Shown piece by piece: positions 8,271-19,237 of a DNA stretch of 64,000 nt. The position numbers were made by a program, and so were the translations under genes. The first letter of the stretch is position 1. Each line of letters opens with the position of its first letter. The notes under the pieces are model-generated. The model saw nothing but the letters and a program-made list of their open reading frames with translations. It had not been told where the DNA came from and searched no databases. Origin of the DNA: Gari tellinella (Eukaryota; Mollusca; Bivalvia; Cardiida; Psammobiidae); contig OV277870.1 of assembly GCA_922989275.2 (NCBI GenBank), positions 41,908,356 to 41,972,355 of the forward strand, given 5' to 3'.

Positions 8271-11200
8271 CTGTTTCTGCTACATGTACTATCTTCTTCT
8301 GTGGCTGTCTTCTTGGAACTCTCCTTTCTTCTAGTCTTTCTGATACTTTTATGTCTTCTACCACAACCTCTTGGTCATCCTGTTGCCATTTATAACTAAC
8401 TTCCTCAAATATATCAGTTGCAGCTGCTTCTACTTCTGCTTCAGCAACTTCTCGCTGAATAACTTGTTCAATTCTATTCTCTGCTGAATACCTTCTTTCC
8501 CTTGGAATGTTATGTAGAGGGTCAAACACTCTATTGGCTCTAGATGAGGGTTTTACTTTAGGTCTGGCTGCTCTCTGCTCCTCTGTGGCTGTTTTTATGA
8601 CCTCTTGAGGTGCCTCTTTCTCAATTATGATCATTTTTCTGAATAGCCCTCCATTCCAGTGGCCTAGCTGGTATGCATCAACTATTGGCTTGTTGTGGTG
8701 ATTGAGGTGATCATGGGAGAACATGCAGTCATCTCCCTCCAAGCACTCTCCGTAAACATATCTCCTACACAAGTGAAGCTTCACACAGACATCATCATAG
8801 CAGCTGCCCTTGTTCCAGGCAGCACACACATGGGGGAACCTTGCCCTTAATACTGCCAGTATCTCTGTGGTATTGAACACCCGGCTGTAACCCATCTCCT
8901 TCACCAGCTTCATGTTGTATTCATCAAACAAGTCATGAGAGAACCTGCATTTATTAGCAGTGTACCTGCAAAAGCCACTGAGGAAGTCCTTACAGACATG
9001 GTAGAACCTACAGTCAGTTTTACTGCAGCCTCTTGAACTGGAATAGTCCAAACATGTCTTGCATTCTCTCTTCAGTACATACACATACTGAAGATTTTCA
9101 TCCCTCCAGAGTAAGGTGAACCTGCTAGAATTGCTTTTAAACCATTTTTCCTGCATGGACTTATCAAAATTCTGTGGAAACAAACCAGACTTTGATACTA
9201 TATCCTCCACTGAGCCTCTGCCATTCATTTCTTTTACCATAAACTTAAAAACTTCATTTACATTTGGCTCATTGAGTTGATTCCCACTCTCTCTTCTCTC
9301 CCTTGTATCCTTTCCTTCTCTACCTCTTGCAACATCTACTGGAGTCGTCTCCCTTGTATGAATATCCTGCCTCCCTCTTCCCATATCCACTGGAGTCTTC
9401 TCCCTTGCAGTTTTACCTTGCCTTCCTCTCTCAGTATCCGCCTGAGTCTTCTCCTTTGTAAGAATATCCTGCCTCTCTCTTTTGGAATCCACTGGAGTCC
9501 TCGCCCTTCTTGCAGTATATACTGGAGTCTTTTCCCTTGCACTTTGACCTTGTCTGCCTCTTGCAGTATCTGCTGGAGTTGTCTCCCTTGTATGAATATC
9601 CTGCTTCCCCATTACAGTATCCACTGGGTTCTTTTCCCTTGCACCTTTACCTTGTCTGCCTCTTGTAGTTTCAGCTGGATTTTTCTCCCTTGCATGTATA
9701 TCCTGTTTCCCTCTTTCAGTATCTACTGGAGTACCTGTACCCTGTCTACCATTTTGTCTATTATTTGTAGGAGGTGTGCTGTTAACAGGTTTTGTAGGTG
9801 GGAGATTGCCAGTGTCTTCCATATGATCTTTAACAGGTGGCTGCTTGTTTGGTTCAACTGAATGCTCCACCTCATTAACAACATCTAAACCATCCAGCAG
9901 TCTTTCAAGCTCTTGTAACTGGTCATCATTTTCTTCTACTGGCTCTTCTTGTTTTACTTTCTTCCTATTTCTGTTCCTCTTTTTCTTTTTAGCCTGGTTA
10001 TCAGATGTAGAGTTTTCCATTTCTGGCATGTCTTTATCATCTACAGCCTCTTTACTATTTTCATTACCAATTTCTGCTGTCTTTGAAGTTTGTTCTTCAG
10101 TTGAACTTTTTCCTTTTCCAGTTGCATCTGACACACATCTTATCCTTGCCTGTTTTAATGCTACTTTAGACATAGGTCGGAATGAAACGCCACCTTTTTT
10201 GGCCAATACCTTTGTATGCATTTTCTTCAAGGGCATGTTAGACTTCGCAGGTTTTATTACAGCAGTGTCTTTGCCAGATACCTTATCATCATTATCATTG
10301 TCTTCGACATCATTGTTTGTTGATTCTATTACTTGTGATGTATTTGAAACAGTGTTTTGATTTTCTTTTTCTTTTTTCTTGACTTGTTGTCTTCTTTGTG
10401 CAAGTTCTTCTTTTATTTTGCTGATAACTCCATTAAGGTGGTTTATCTCATCTTGTTCATTTGTGTCCTGACATTTTAGTGTGGTAATTTTTCGTTGATA
10501 TCTCTTGATTCTGTTGGTCAAAGTCAGAGCTGACACATCTTTTATGTCATCAGCATTTACCTTTTCTTGTTTGGTTCCTTTAACCAAATTTCCGTCCTCC
10601 AGTATCTCAGATGTTACTGACATTGGACTGGAACTTCTGACTGAGATGGTCTCACATTGGCTAAAGCTATCTTCAGTATCTACATTGGATGTATTATCCT
10701 GTATATGGTTGTTATACCTGTTGGCATACATGGACCATCCCCCTCTCCTATGCCCCGGCCTTCCTCTGCTCCTTCTCTTCTTCCTTGTGTTTGTTTTTGG
10801 CACATGTACATCATCTTTTCCTGCACTAACATCAGATAATTCAGTAATATCTGAAGCATCACTTTCTGTTTCTTGTGTCTCTTTAACATGCTGTTTGTAA
10901 ACTGGATAGCCAGATCTTCCCCTTCTAGGCCTTCTGCCTCCACCTGTGGAACTCCCCCTGAAACCACCTCGGAAACTTCTTTCTGAACCAAATTTACCAC
11001 CTCTCCCTGATCCCCTACGATTGCCATTGAAAAGATATTCATTTTGTGAAGCAAATGTATCATTGAAGAAGGTCTCAAGACCTTCCGGGGGAACAGTATC
11101 TGGATGAAAGAAAGAAGGATTTGGTGGTCTTGTAAACCTGTGTGGGCCAGGCATTCCCGTTGGAATAGGGCCATATCTCCCCCCTTGAAAGTTTGATGGC

Positions 11201-12203
11201 TGTGGATAAGGCGGTCCTCTAGGGAAGCCTGGCCTATAATGGGGTTCAAATCCTGTCTGGAATGGCCCACCCTGCCTTGGGGTATAGTCAGTTCCCATTC
11301 TGTCTCTTACACTTGGATGCCTGTCTCTTCCACTATCCACTGAAGAGTTTCCCTGACCTCTACCACTTCTTGAACCATTGCCCCTTCTCGACTGATTTCC
11401 TCTCCCTCTAGACCCCCTGTCTGGTGACATACTTCTATAGTCAGACTGCCTCATACTCTCATTGCTTTCATTATAACTTTCATTTGCCTGGTTTCTTCCA
11501 CCTCTGGAGCCACTGCCTCTACTGGAGTGATTTCCTCTTCCTCTAGACCCAGCACTACCTGGTGACTTACTTCTATAGTCAGACTGTCTCATATTCTCAT
11601 TACTTTCATTATTACTTTCATTTGCCTGGTTTCTTCCACCTCTGGAGCCACTGCCTCTACTGGAGTGATTTCCTCTTCCTCTAGACCCAGCACTACCTGG
11701 TGACATACTTCTAGAGTCAGACTGCCTCATACTCTCATTGTTTTCACTATTACTTCCACCTCTTGAACAACTGCCTCTTCTCCCCTGATTTCCCCTTCCT
11801 CTACACCCAGTGTCTGGTCGGCTATTTCTATTGTCAGACTGCCTCATATTCTCATTGCTTTTATTATTTTCATTTGCTTTATTTCTCCCATTGTCATCAT
11901 TTTGCATATTTTTGTTCCCATTTCTACCCTTTCTGTTTGAACCTCCACCATTCTGTTTTGATTGTGACTGGTTTCTAGGCAAGTCCTCTGCCTGATCATG
12001 TGACCTATATTCTCCTTGGTTACACTGCCAGTTATCACCTGACAGATCTGACATTGATGAGCCTCTCGACATGTTCCGGCCTCTGTAGTTTCCTCTGTTA
12101 CCTCTTCCTCGGTGTAGTCTTCCACCTCTTCCTGGTCCATCCAGATCATTCAGGCTCTGTTGACTAGAGGTGTAACAGGCATCTCTTGGTGGCATGCCCC
12201 AAT
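8271..12203 (-). CDS. PARP12/ZAP-like gene, large coding exon 2 (RG repeats, coiled coil, four CCCH fingers)
   Basis: 3,933 bases without a stop. Acceptor TTGGTCTTCAG and donor ACAG-GTCAGT are in phase with exons 1 and 3. Residues here count exon 1. Parts in order: RG/RGG-rich N-terminus with 39-46-residue repeats (about 90-360); a second RGG patch (GRRPRRGRSGY, about 490); an acidic/basic disordered stretch; a probable coiled coil (IKRYQRKITTLK ... IKEELAQRRQQVKKKEKE, about 628-682); charged 18-residue repeats (about 890-1038); a winged-helix-like segment (NEVFKFMVKEMNGRGSVEDI, about 1045-1113). Then come four CCCH fingers (about 1113-1230): C-x8-C-x4-C-x3-H, C-x7-C-x6-C-x3-H, C-x7-C-x4-C-x3-H and C-x7-C-x5-C-x3-H. 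Winged helix plus four CCCH is the RNA-binding head of ZAP and PARP12. In vertebrates these bind CpG-rich RNA or act in stress and antiviral responses; a similar role here is inference. The long RGG front is far larger than in vertebrate members. Confidence 0.95.
9290..9735 (-). repeat. Coding tandem repeats of about 18 codons
   Basis: About eight units with a consensus like TPVDTxRGRQDIHTREK alternate between a QDIHTRE form and a QGKxARE form. The strand opposite is open as well, which is a side effect of repeat composition. Unit-to-unit differences are mostly single codons, which suggests recent expansion inside the PARP-like coding exon. Confidence 0.85.
11330..11905 (-). repeat. Coding tandem repeats of 39-46 codons, RG-rich
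   Basis: Four units each contain MRQSDxRS, GSRGRGNxSxRG and GSRGGxNxxNES. Two adjacent units of 46 codons are almost identical in DNA, the outer ones less so. They supply RGG-type arginines, a common RNA-binding and arginine-methylation context. Confidence 0.88.
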
Positions 12204-12257
12204 CTGAAGACCAAATAAGAACAGGTAGTGAAATTAGCAGTTGTCTCTACAACTTAA

Positions 12258-12745
12258 CTTATTACCCAACCATTGTACCCCTTTAATTTCTTCCTCCACT
12301 AGAGAAAATAGTTTCCATTGCAACAGATGTGAATATGCTTAATATAACTTAGAAAGCTATTATCTCTATCCTAGAAGATGCAATCTTAAAGCAGGTTGAA
12401 AGTAATACAGATTGTGCCTTAACCCTTTGAGCCCTAGTCCCGCATATAGGCGTCCTTTTCAAACAGTGTACATGTGAATAGTATACTTGTCCTGTACAAA
12501 CAGTGAAGACCCAGATCAGAGGGCTCCGAAAGGAGCCCTCTGATCAGGGTCTTCACTGTTTGTCATAATGCCAAACATTGACAAAAACAACCCTTAAAAG
12601 TCAGAAATGGACTAGACTAAAATGGAAACTGGAATTGTCCATTTAAAGTTTTAGGGAGGAAAGAGTTAAGGGAATTCTGCTTTACTTTTTGCCTGCTTTA
12701 TAACAGTGGTCACCTATCTTCAAAACACTTCCTGTCTTTAAATGT
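12258..12745. repeat. Family A MITE carrying a nested family C element
   Basis: The A arms CAGGTTGAAAGTAATACAG (left) and GAATTCTGCTTTAC (right) are separated exactly at the central TTAA. The inserted C element is listed separately at 12423-12665. The A right terminus is decayed. Confidence 0.8.
12423..12665. repeat. Family C TTAA MITE inside an A hairpin
   Basis: TTAA at 12419-12422 and 12666-12669. Ends CCCTTTGAGCCCTAGTCCCG and AGGGAGGAAAGAG. Core palindrome AGAGGGCTCCGAAAGGAGCC. Insertion is at the TTAA in the dyad centre of the host A palindrome. Confidence 0.85.
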
Positions 12746-12949
12746 ACTGTATAATTACCATTGTTATACCAATATCTACAACCAATATACACCTCCTATA
12801 AGCGACACACATGACTTGGAGTGATGGCGTTTAGTACTTGGGACTGTTTAAAAGCAAGATGAAATTAAAACAGAAAGCTACTAAAGCAGTCACATGACTT
12901 TTGTGTAAACAAAGATGGGTATACATGATGTGCACTTTTGCAAACATGT

Positions 12950-13108
12950 ACATGTATTTTTTTATCCTTGCAGATTATGAGTAGGTAGCTTAAAGCAGGC
13001 TGAAAGTAAAGCAGAATGTCCATTAAGTAGAAATCTGTTCAATCTGCTTTAAGTGGTCACATGTCTTCAAAACTATAAACAGGCTACAGGGTAATGGGTT
13101 AAAACAAT
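12950..13108. repeat. Family A MITE, left end missing
   Basis: Recognised by GGTAGCTTAAAGCAGGCTGA, CAATCTGCTTTAAGTGGTCA and the right end GGGTAATGGGTTAA. The palindrome core is partly lost. Confidence 0.65.
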
Positions 13109-13171
13109 GTGAAAATAAAACAGAAAGTTCTTTAATTAAGGAGCTTTTGCTTTACCATCATCCTGGTTTAA

Positions 13172-13412
13172 CTCTTTCCTCCCTGAAACTTTAAATGGAC
13201 AATTCCAGTTTCCATTTAAGTCAAGTCCATTTCTGACTTTTGAGGGTTGTTTTTGTCAATGTTTGGCATTATGACAAACAGTGAAGACCCTGATCAGAGG
13301 GCTCCTAGGAGCCCTCTGATCTGGGTCTTCACTGTTTGCATAGGACAAGTGTACTATTCACATGTACACTGTTTGCAAAGGACGCCAATATGCGGGACTA
13401 GGGTTCAAAGGG
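13172..13412. repeat. Family C TTAA MITE, inverted orientation
   Basis: TTAA at 13168-13171 and 13413-13416. Reads CTCTTTCCTCCCTGAAAC to AGGGTTCAAAGGG, the reverse of the copies at 4063 and 12423. It is inserted in a D-type hairpin (CATCATCCTGG | TTAA). Confidence 0.83.
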
Positions 13413-13449
13413 TTAAGATACCACCTGTATTTAACACCATAAAATAATA

Positions 13450-13690
13450 TTCACTTGTTTCTCTTACCCAATTACCTCATAGCTTGTTTCTAGTTTTGAA
13501 GACTGATGACCACTTAAAGTAGACTGAAAGTAAAGCAGAATGTGCCTATGGACTTTTCTGCCTCACTTTTCGTCTGCTTTAAGCTACCATCTGAATAAAG
13601 GAACTTTTTCTTGTAATAAATATATTCATTATCTAATACTATAAATAAAAACTATTTTCTTCAGTGGAAGAATAAGTTAAAGGTGTAATA
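13450..13690. repeat. Family A MITE, right end displaced
   Basis: TTACCTCATAGCTTGTTTCT at the left, then the GAAAGTAAAGCAGAATGTGCC arm, then TTCTTCAGTGGAAGAATAAG. Its right terminus is interrupted by the SINE at 13700-13995. Confidence 0.65.
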
Positions 13691-13699
13691 ATGTGTATC

Positions 13700-13995
13700 T
13701 ATTTTTTATTTTATTTATTTTTTTATTTTACGTCGCTTTCAACAGTATTTCAGTTACATGTATATCGCGACGTCCAGCTTATTACAGGTGGAGGAAGAAA
13801 CCGAGAAGTCCTTTATGCACTGTTTCAGGCACAAATCGGCAACTGGGTAGAACCACCGACCTTCCGAAAGCCAGCTAGAAGGCTTCCCCACATGAAAAAT
13901 CTGAACGACCCTACTGGGATTCGAACTCACAGCGGTGAGGAGCTTAGTGATGTAAGTCACAGTGACTATACCACTAGGCCACGGAGGCCCCCTGT
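13700..13995 (-). mobile_element. tRNA-derived SINE, MetaSINE-like tail
   Basis: On the minus strand: tRNA-like head with A box GTGGCCTAGTGGTATAGT and B box GAGTTCGAATCCC, central GGCTTTCGGAAGGTCGGTGG, and tail AACTGAAATACTGTTGAAAG followed by CGACGTAAAATAA. The tail is of the kind shared by the MetaSINE superfamily described from bivalves and other animals; that link is from memory. Inserted near the right end of the A element at 13450. A tail fragment (AACAGTATTTCAGTCATATG) recurs at about 17585-17660. Confidence 0.72.
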
Positions 13996-14073
13996 GTATG
14001 GTGGAATATGTAGAGTTGTCCTAAGGTGTTTTTGTTGAGGAGAGGGTTATTAAAGACCGTTTCGTTTTTAAAA

Positions 14074-14262
14074 GCAGCACTCCAGATAAGAGGGAGTAGA
14101 CTAAAACAAAGCCAACATTTTCTAACTCATTTCAGCACCAAATCCTATGGTGATACTACTCATTAGAATCGTCTCGAAGAAACAATTCTAATGAGTAGTA
14201 ACACCATAGGGTTTAATGCAAAAATAAAGTTTTTGAAATGCTCCCCTTATCTGGAACCCTGT
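14074..14262. repeat. Family F palindromic MITE
   Basis: CAGCACTCCAGATAAGAGGG at the left, CCCCTTATCTGGAACCCTG at the right. Core TTAGAATCGTCTCG / GAAACAATTCTAATGAG. Confidence 0.78.
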
Positions 14263-14557
14263 TAAGTAATCAATTCTTCTCACGTCATACGACAAAAACT
14301 ATCGAAAGTCAAAACTTTAAAATACATCTAATTTCTGATCTAGTCCTCTTTTCGAGACGGTTCCAAAGACATGTCACAAGACAGAATAAGATGGAGAAAT
14401 TAATACTAATTGCGAATTTTAGAATCTGACTTACAATAATATTTGTCGTATGACATTTCGTAACAGGGACCCCTGCTGAATATTAATAATTATTATGTAA
14501 ACGCCTCCCACTATCAAATCTACCATCTGAACTATAACTCTGGCTATAACCAATTAA

Positions 14558-14753
14558 CCCTTAGCCTGCCACTCACGACTATAGCTCCATATGCAAACAG
14601 CTTGGATCCAGATGAGACGCCGAGTAACTCGGCGTCTCATCCGGATCCAAGCTGTTTGACACTAGGAAAACATTTTCAGCAATTTTGAGCAACTTTGAAA
14701 CATGAAGCAGACGACAAATATAGCAGACGACAATTTATTTGGCGGGCTAAGGG
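14558..14753. repeat. TTAA MITE with CCCTTAGCCTGCC ends
   Basis: TTAA at 14554-14557 and 14754-14757. Left CCCTTAGCCTGCC pairs with right GGCGGGCTAAGGG. Central palindrome GACGCCGAGTAACTCGGCGTC, flanked by GCTTGGATCC and its mirror. It is a further TTAA family distinct from A and C but with a similar hairpin plan. Confidence 0.85.
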
Positions 14754-14757
14754 TTAA

Positions 14758-15044
14758 GAAAAATTCACTCTGAAAACAGTGCAGACTCATGTCAGACAGA
14801 TCCTACAAGAAAACAGTGCAGACCTTGATCAGACCTTCAGGAACTGTCTGGATCTGATGTGTTCTCACTGTTTGCTAAAAGTTTCAACATACCCAATAGC
14901 TTGAGAAGGGTTACACCAGAAATGGGTGTCAAAGCCACCTGATGCTCGCCTGTTTAAATTTTAAGTCTAAAAAACATCTTGAATCAAAAGAAAATCAATT
15001 TTCAGTTTAGAACTATTATCAAATTAATGTTGAGTCTTAGTCTA
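14758..15044. other. Intron sequence, decayed hairpin only
   Basis: 14770-14890 holds a weak AAACAGTGCAGAC hairpin. The remainder, AT-rich, leads into the 182-bp tandem repeats. No gene seen. Confidence 0.4.
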
Positions 15045-17245
15045 GTTTTATTAAACTTTAAACAACCCGTGCAACCTTTAACCTGGTGATTTGTAGTCAA
15101 AACAACTAAGTCCAAATCTAACAAAAATTGACAAATTTTAAAATTATTTTTCAATTTCAACTTCATAACATCAATGTTTGACCCCTAATGAACCTCCATA
15201 CAAAATTTCATAAGCCTAGCACAAATATTAAGCTTTAAAACAACCCGTCCAAAAAACTTTAACGTGGTGATTTGAAGTCGAAAAACCTAAGTCCAAAACA
15301 TGTCGAAAATTGACATAAATTAAAATTATTTTTAAATTCCAACATCATAACATCAATGTTTAACCCCCAATGAACCTCCATACAAAATTTCATAAGCCTA
15401 GCACAAATATTAAGCTTTAAAACAACCCGTCCAAAAAACTTTAACGTGGTGATTTGAAGTCGAAAAACCTAAGTCCAAAACATGTCGAAAATTGACATAA
15501 ATTAAAATTATTTTTAAATTCCAACATCATAACATCAATGTTTAACCCCCAATGAACCTCCATACAAAATTTCATAAGCCTAGCACAAATATTAAGCTTT
15601 AAAACAACCCGTCCAAAAAACTTTAACGTGGTGATTTGAAGTTGAACAAGGGCCACTATGGCCCTAAATCGCTCACCTGATAACCATGTAACCATGTACA
15701 CCGTGTGACCTAGTTTTTGACCGGGCATGACCCTTATTCTAACTTGACCTCGATTTCAATGAGACAAACATTTTGTTCAAGTTTCATGAAGATTCAATGA
15801 ATTTTGTAGCCTCTAGAGTGTTAACAATGTTTTTCGATAATTTGACCTAGTGACCTAGTTTTTGACCGGACATGACCCACATTCGAACTTGACCTAGATT
15901 TCATTGAGGCAAACATTTTTATGAAGTTTCATGAAGATCCAATGAAATTTGTAGTCTCTTGAGTGTTAACAAGGTTTTTCGAAGATTTGACCTAGTGACC
16001 TACTTTTTGACCGGACATGACCCACATTCAAACTTGGCCTAGATTTAATTGAGGCAATCATATTGATGAAGTTTCATGAAGATCCAATGAAATGTGTAGC
16101 CTCTAGAGTGTTAACAAGGTTTTTCGACAATTTAACCTAGTGACCTAGTTTTTGACCGGAGATGACCCACATTCAAACCTGACCTAGATTTCATTGAGGC
16201 AATCACATTGATGAAGTTTCATGAAGATCAAATGAAATTTGTAGTCTCTAGAGTGTTAACAAGGTTTTTCGAAGATTTGACCTAGTGACCTAGTTTTTGA
16301 CCGGACATGACCCACATTCGAACTTGGCCTAGATTTCATTGAGGCAATCATATTGATGAAGTTTCATGAAGATCCAATAGAATTTGTAGCCTCTAAAGTG
16401 TTAACAAGGTTTTTCGATAATTTGACCTAGTGACCTAGTTTTTGACCGGACATGACCCACATTCGAACTTGTCCTAGATTTCATTTAGGCAAACATTGTG
16501 ACCAAGTTTCATCAAGATCCAATGAGATTTGAACCTGCTAGAGTGTTAACGAACAATTGTGGACAGACGGACGGACGGACAGACGGACAGACAGACAGAC
16601 AGACGACGGACATCCAGCGATCCTAAAAGCTCACCTTGGCACTACGTGCCAGGTGAGCTAAAAACATCCAGCGATCCTAAAAGCTCACCTTGGCACTACG
16701 TGCCAGGTGAGCTAAAAACCTAAGTCCAAAACATGTCGAAAATTGACATAAATTAAAATTATTTTTATATTCCAACATCATAACATCAATGTTTAACCCC
16801 TAATGAACCTCCATACAAAATTTCATAAGCCTAGCACAAATATTAAGCTTTAAAACAACCCGTCCAAAAAACTTTAACGTGGTGATTTGAAGTCGAAAAA
16901 TCTAAGTCCAAAACATGTCAAAAATTGACATAAATTAAAATTATTTTTAAATTCCAACATCATAACATCATGTTTAACCCCTAATGAACCTCCATACAAA
17001 ATTTCATAAGCCTAGCACAAATATTAAGCTTTAAAACAACCCGTCCAAAAAACTTTAACGTGGTGATTTGAAGTCGAAAAACCTAAGTCCAAAACATGTC
17101 AAAAATTGACATAAATTAAAATTATTTTTAAATTCCAACATCATGACATCAATATTTAACCCCAATGAACCTCCATACAAAATTTCATAAGCCTAGCACA
17201 AATATTAAGCTTTAAAACAACCCGTCCAAAAAACTTTAACGTTGG
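15045..17245. repeat. 182-bp tandem repeat array, split by an X element
   Basis: Unit landmarks: TTAAGCTTTAAAACAACCCG, AACTTTAACGTGGTGATTTG, TCGAAAATTGACATAAATTA and AATGAACCTCCATACAAAAT. Spacing of identical landmarks at 15231 and 15413 is 182 bases. About three units lie at 15045-15645 and about three at 16715-17245, all in one orientation and nearly identical. The array lies in intron 1 of the PARP-like gene. Confidence 0.88.
15646..16712. mobile_element. Family X element with six 145-bp units
   Basis: Begins GGGCCACTATGGCCCTAAAT and ends TGGCACTACGTGCCAGGTGA. Six units with GACCTAGTTTTTGACCGG spaced about 145 bases fill it, followed by a (GACG)n/(GACA)n tract at 16563-16606. A 57-bp segment (CATCCAGCGATCCTAAAAGC ... 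GTGAGCTAAAAA) is directly repeated at the right border. It interrupts the 182-bp array. A related element is at 59470-60757; neither has a long open frame. Confidence 0.75.
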
Positions 17246-17564
17246 CCACGCTCACACCCACGCCGGGGGTATGACATTAGCTCTGCTGTTCTACGAACAT
17301 GCGAGCTAAAAATGTTTCACTGTACATATTAATACATTTTTTTATCACCTAAGAGTAAAACATGCATAGCAACATATCAATGATGGATGACTTGTTTATA
17401 TCTAGGTTCTCAATATTTATGTTGACTATTATCCAGCACATATAAATATCAAACACCTGCAGCTGTTTATATGTCACCTCATTTCTCAAACCACCTGATA
17501 GCGCAAGTATGTCAAATACTAAAACCCATAGTATAAGTACCCTTAATTCCCTTATAACCCTTTA

Positions 17565-18060
17565 CTCCATAGCCTGTTTCTACGTCTGATTTGATTTGAT
17601 TTTATGTCTCTTTTAACAGTATTTCAGTCATATGGTGACGTCCAGCTTATTTCAGGTGGAGGAAGACTCTACTACTGAAGACAGATGACCAATTAAAGCC
17701 GGTTGAAAGTAAAGCAGAATGTGCCTTAAGGCACATTCTGCTTTACTTTCAGCCTGCTTTAAACTTCCATCTGCTAGCATAATATATACATATTTTGTAT
17801 GAATTATATTCGTTATTGTATAAATTGGAACTATTTTCTTCAGTAAAGGAACAAAATAAAGACGTAAAAAGGTATACTCATGGGGTCATCATAATATATC
17901 ATCATTGTTTAACGTGCAGGTGCAGGAGCATCATCCAAATCAGTGGACCCCCTTCCAGGTAGCTGGCTGGCTGCACGCATAGCAGATCTTACATTAGATC
18001 TCCACCTATCCCTATCACAAGGCGAATGGGGTAATTCTCTTATAACCCTTATCTCATGTA
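17565..18060. repeat. Family A MITE with two retroposon fragments inside
   Basis: A termini AACCCTTTACTCCATAGCCT and GGGGTAATTCTC are recognisable, with a perfect core AATGTGCC-TTAA-GGCACATT. A piece of SINE tail (AACAGTATTTCAGTCATATG) interrupts the left arm at about 17580-17680, and a LINE 3' end the right arm at 17893-18035. Confidence 0.65.
17893..18035 (-). mobile_element. LINE 3'-end fragment
   Basis: The minus strand reads DRDRWRSNVRSAMRAASQL, then PGRGSTDLDDAPAPAR and a stop, followed by TGATGATATATTATGATGA. A short basic C-terminus with 'DRDRWR' and a TGATG-type 3' tail is usual for non-LTR retrotransposon ORF2 ends. Only about 45 codons remain. Confidence 0.5.
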
Positions 18061-18294
18061 TTAAGGGTACAGTGACGCTTTTTTAGAAAACAGTGTAGAT
18101 CTACATATCAGACTGGGCTGTCTTATCTGACCAAATTACTCTGACAAGGCTCAAGACACACAAAGCAATTCAGACAGTAATGTAAAATCTAAATTTTAGA
18201 AATTAATGCAGGCAGCAATCTTTTAAGTAAAGGCTATTCTAGCATCTATGAAGCTCTTTCAACACCAGTCACCTGTTTAAAATATACTCAATAC

Positions 18295-18970
18295 ATTTGC
18301 AAACAGTGTAGACCCAGATCAAAGGGCTCCTATAAGAGCCCTTTGATCTGGGTCTACACTGTTTGTTAATTTAGACCAGTATTTATTTATCAAACTACCC
18401 AGAATTTCAAGTAGACTGGTTTATGTTTTGGTAACTAAAACTATCCACAAGAGAACCTAACAACCCATTAAAGTTACTTAGTGTTGAAAGAGTTAAATTA
18501 AGTGGCTGTCATAAACTGATTTTGATCTCAAATTCAGGACGCAGGAAACTTAAACATATTCTATAATTCATAATATAAAACTCCACTCTCTATGAACATC
18601 TATCATCTGAACAATTACATAGGCTAATAAAATAAGGAAAGATTTCCGAATAAAGAGTCTCACAAAACAGTACAGACCCTGATAGGACAGTTTCTACAGC
18701 AGCTGTCTGATCTGGGGCTACACCATTTTCAAAAAGCTTCAAAAATGCTATTAACTGAAGTAGAAGGGTTAAGTCTTTCAACACTATAAGTAACTCTTGT
18801 GGGGTTTTAAGTTCCCTTGTGGATCGTTTAGTTACCAAAACATGAACCATGTCACGGTCTACTTCAAATTCTGGGTAGTTTAATAAGTACTGCTCTAATT
18901 TAGCAAACAGTGTTGACCCTGATCAGAGGGCTCCTACAGGAGCCCTCTGGTCTGGGTCTACACTATTTGC
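18295..18970. repeat. Large inverted repeat, about 200-bp arms
   Basis: 18300-18500 (GACCCAGATCAAAGGGCTCC, CTACCCAGAATTTCAAGTAG, TGGTAACTAAAACTATCCAC, AGTGTTGAAAGAGTTAA) is mirrored at 18773-18965 with moderate divergence. Each arm also carries its own small palindrome (CAGAGGGCTCCTACAGGAGC). The spacer of about 270 bases has a further hairpin (ACAGACCCTGATAGGACAG). No coding content. Confidence 0.75.
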
Positions 18971-19035
18971 AAATGTAATGATTATATTATTTTAAACCAC
19001 TTATACAAAGGAAAATCTATTTCACAAGAAGGTAC

Positions 19036-19237
19036 CTTGAAAGTTTTGGTTCATAGGCATCTGATTTCCTGGATGGCAAGGGGGCCTCATAAATAATGGC
19101 GGTATGGGTAAAATGCCTGGACCTTGGGCAGGATTGCAGAAGTTGCCTCCCTTTGGTGGTCTTGGATAGCCTCCCCTGCCTCTCCCTCCTCCTCCTCCAC
19201 CATGGAAGTATCTTGGTGGTTGAGACTGCTGTGACAT
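19036..19237 (-). CDS. PARP12/ZAP-like gene, coding exon 1
   Basis: ATG at 19237 starts MSQQSQPPRYFHGGGGGGRG; 67 codons plus one base to donor CAAG-GTACCT. The open base joins AT of exon 8271-12203 to give aspartate, continuing NQNFQ-DWGMPPRDAC in frame. The exon itself starts at 19244, after TTGTTTCAG, so only a few bases of 5' UTR lie in it and at least one non-coding exon must be upstream. Low-complexity Gly/Arg/Pro composition agrees with the RGG-rich start of the next exon. The two other open frames over this exon do not join in phase. Confidence 0.85.

Noticed and set aside
9277..10900. Long plus-strand open frames opposite the large PARP-like exon (194, 171 and 131 codons)
   Set aside because: Composition is the antisense of repetitive RG/charged codons (Ser/Leu/Cys runs), with no splice sites or similarity; the minus strand carries the recognisable domains.
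15045..17245. CRISPR-like array
   Set aside because: Regular repeats, but the units are 182 bp and contiguous without unique spacers; the genome is eukaryotic.
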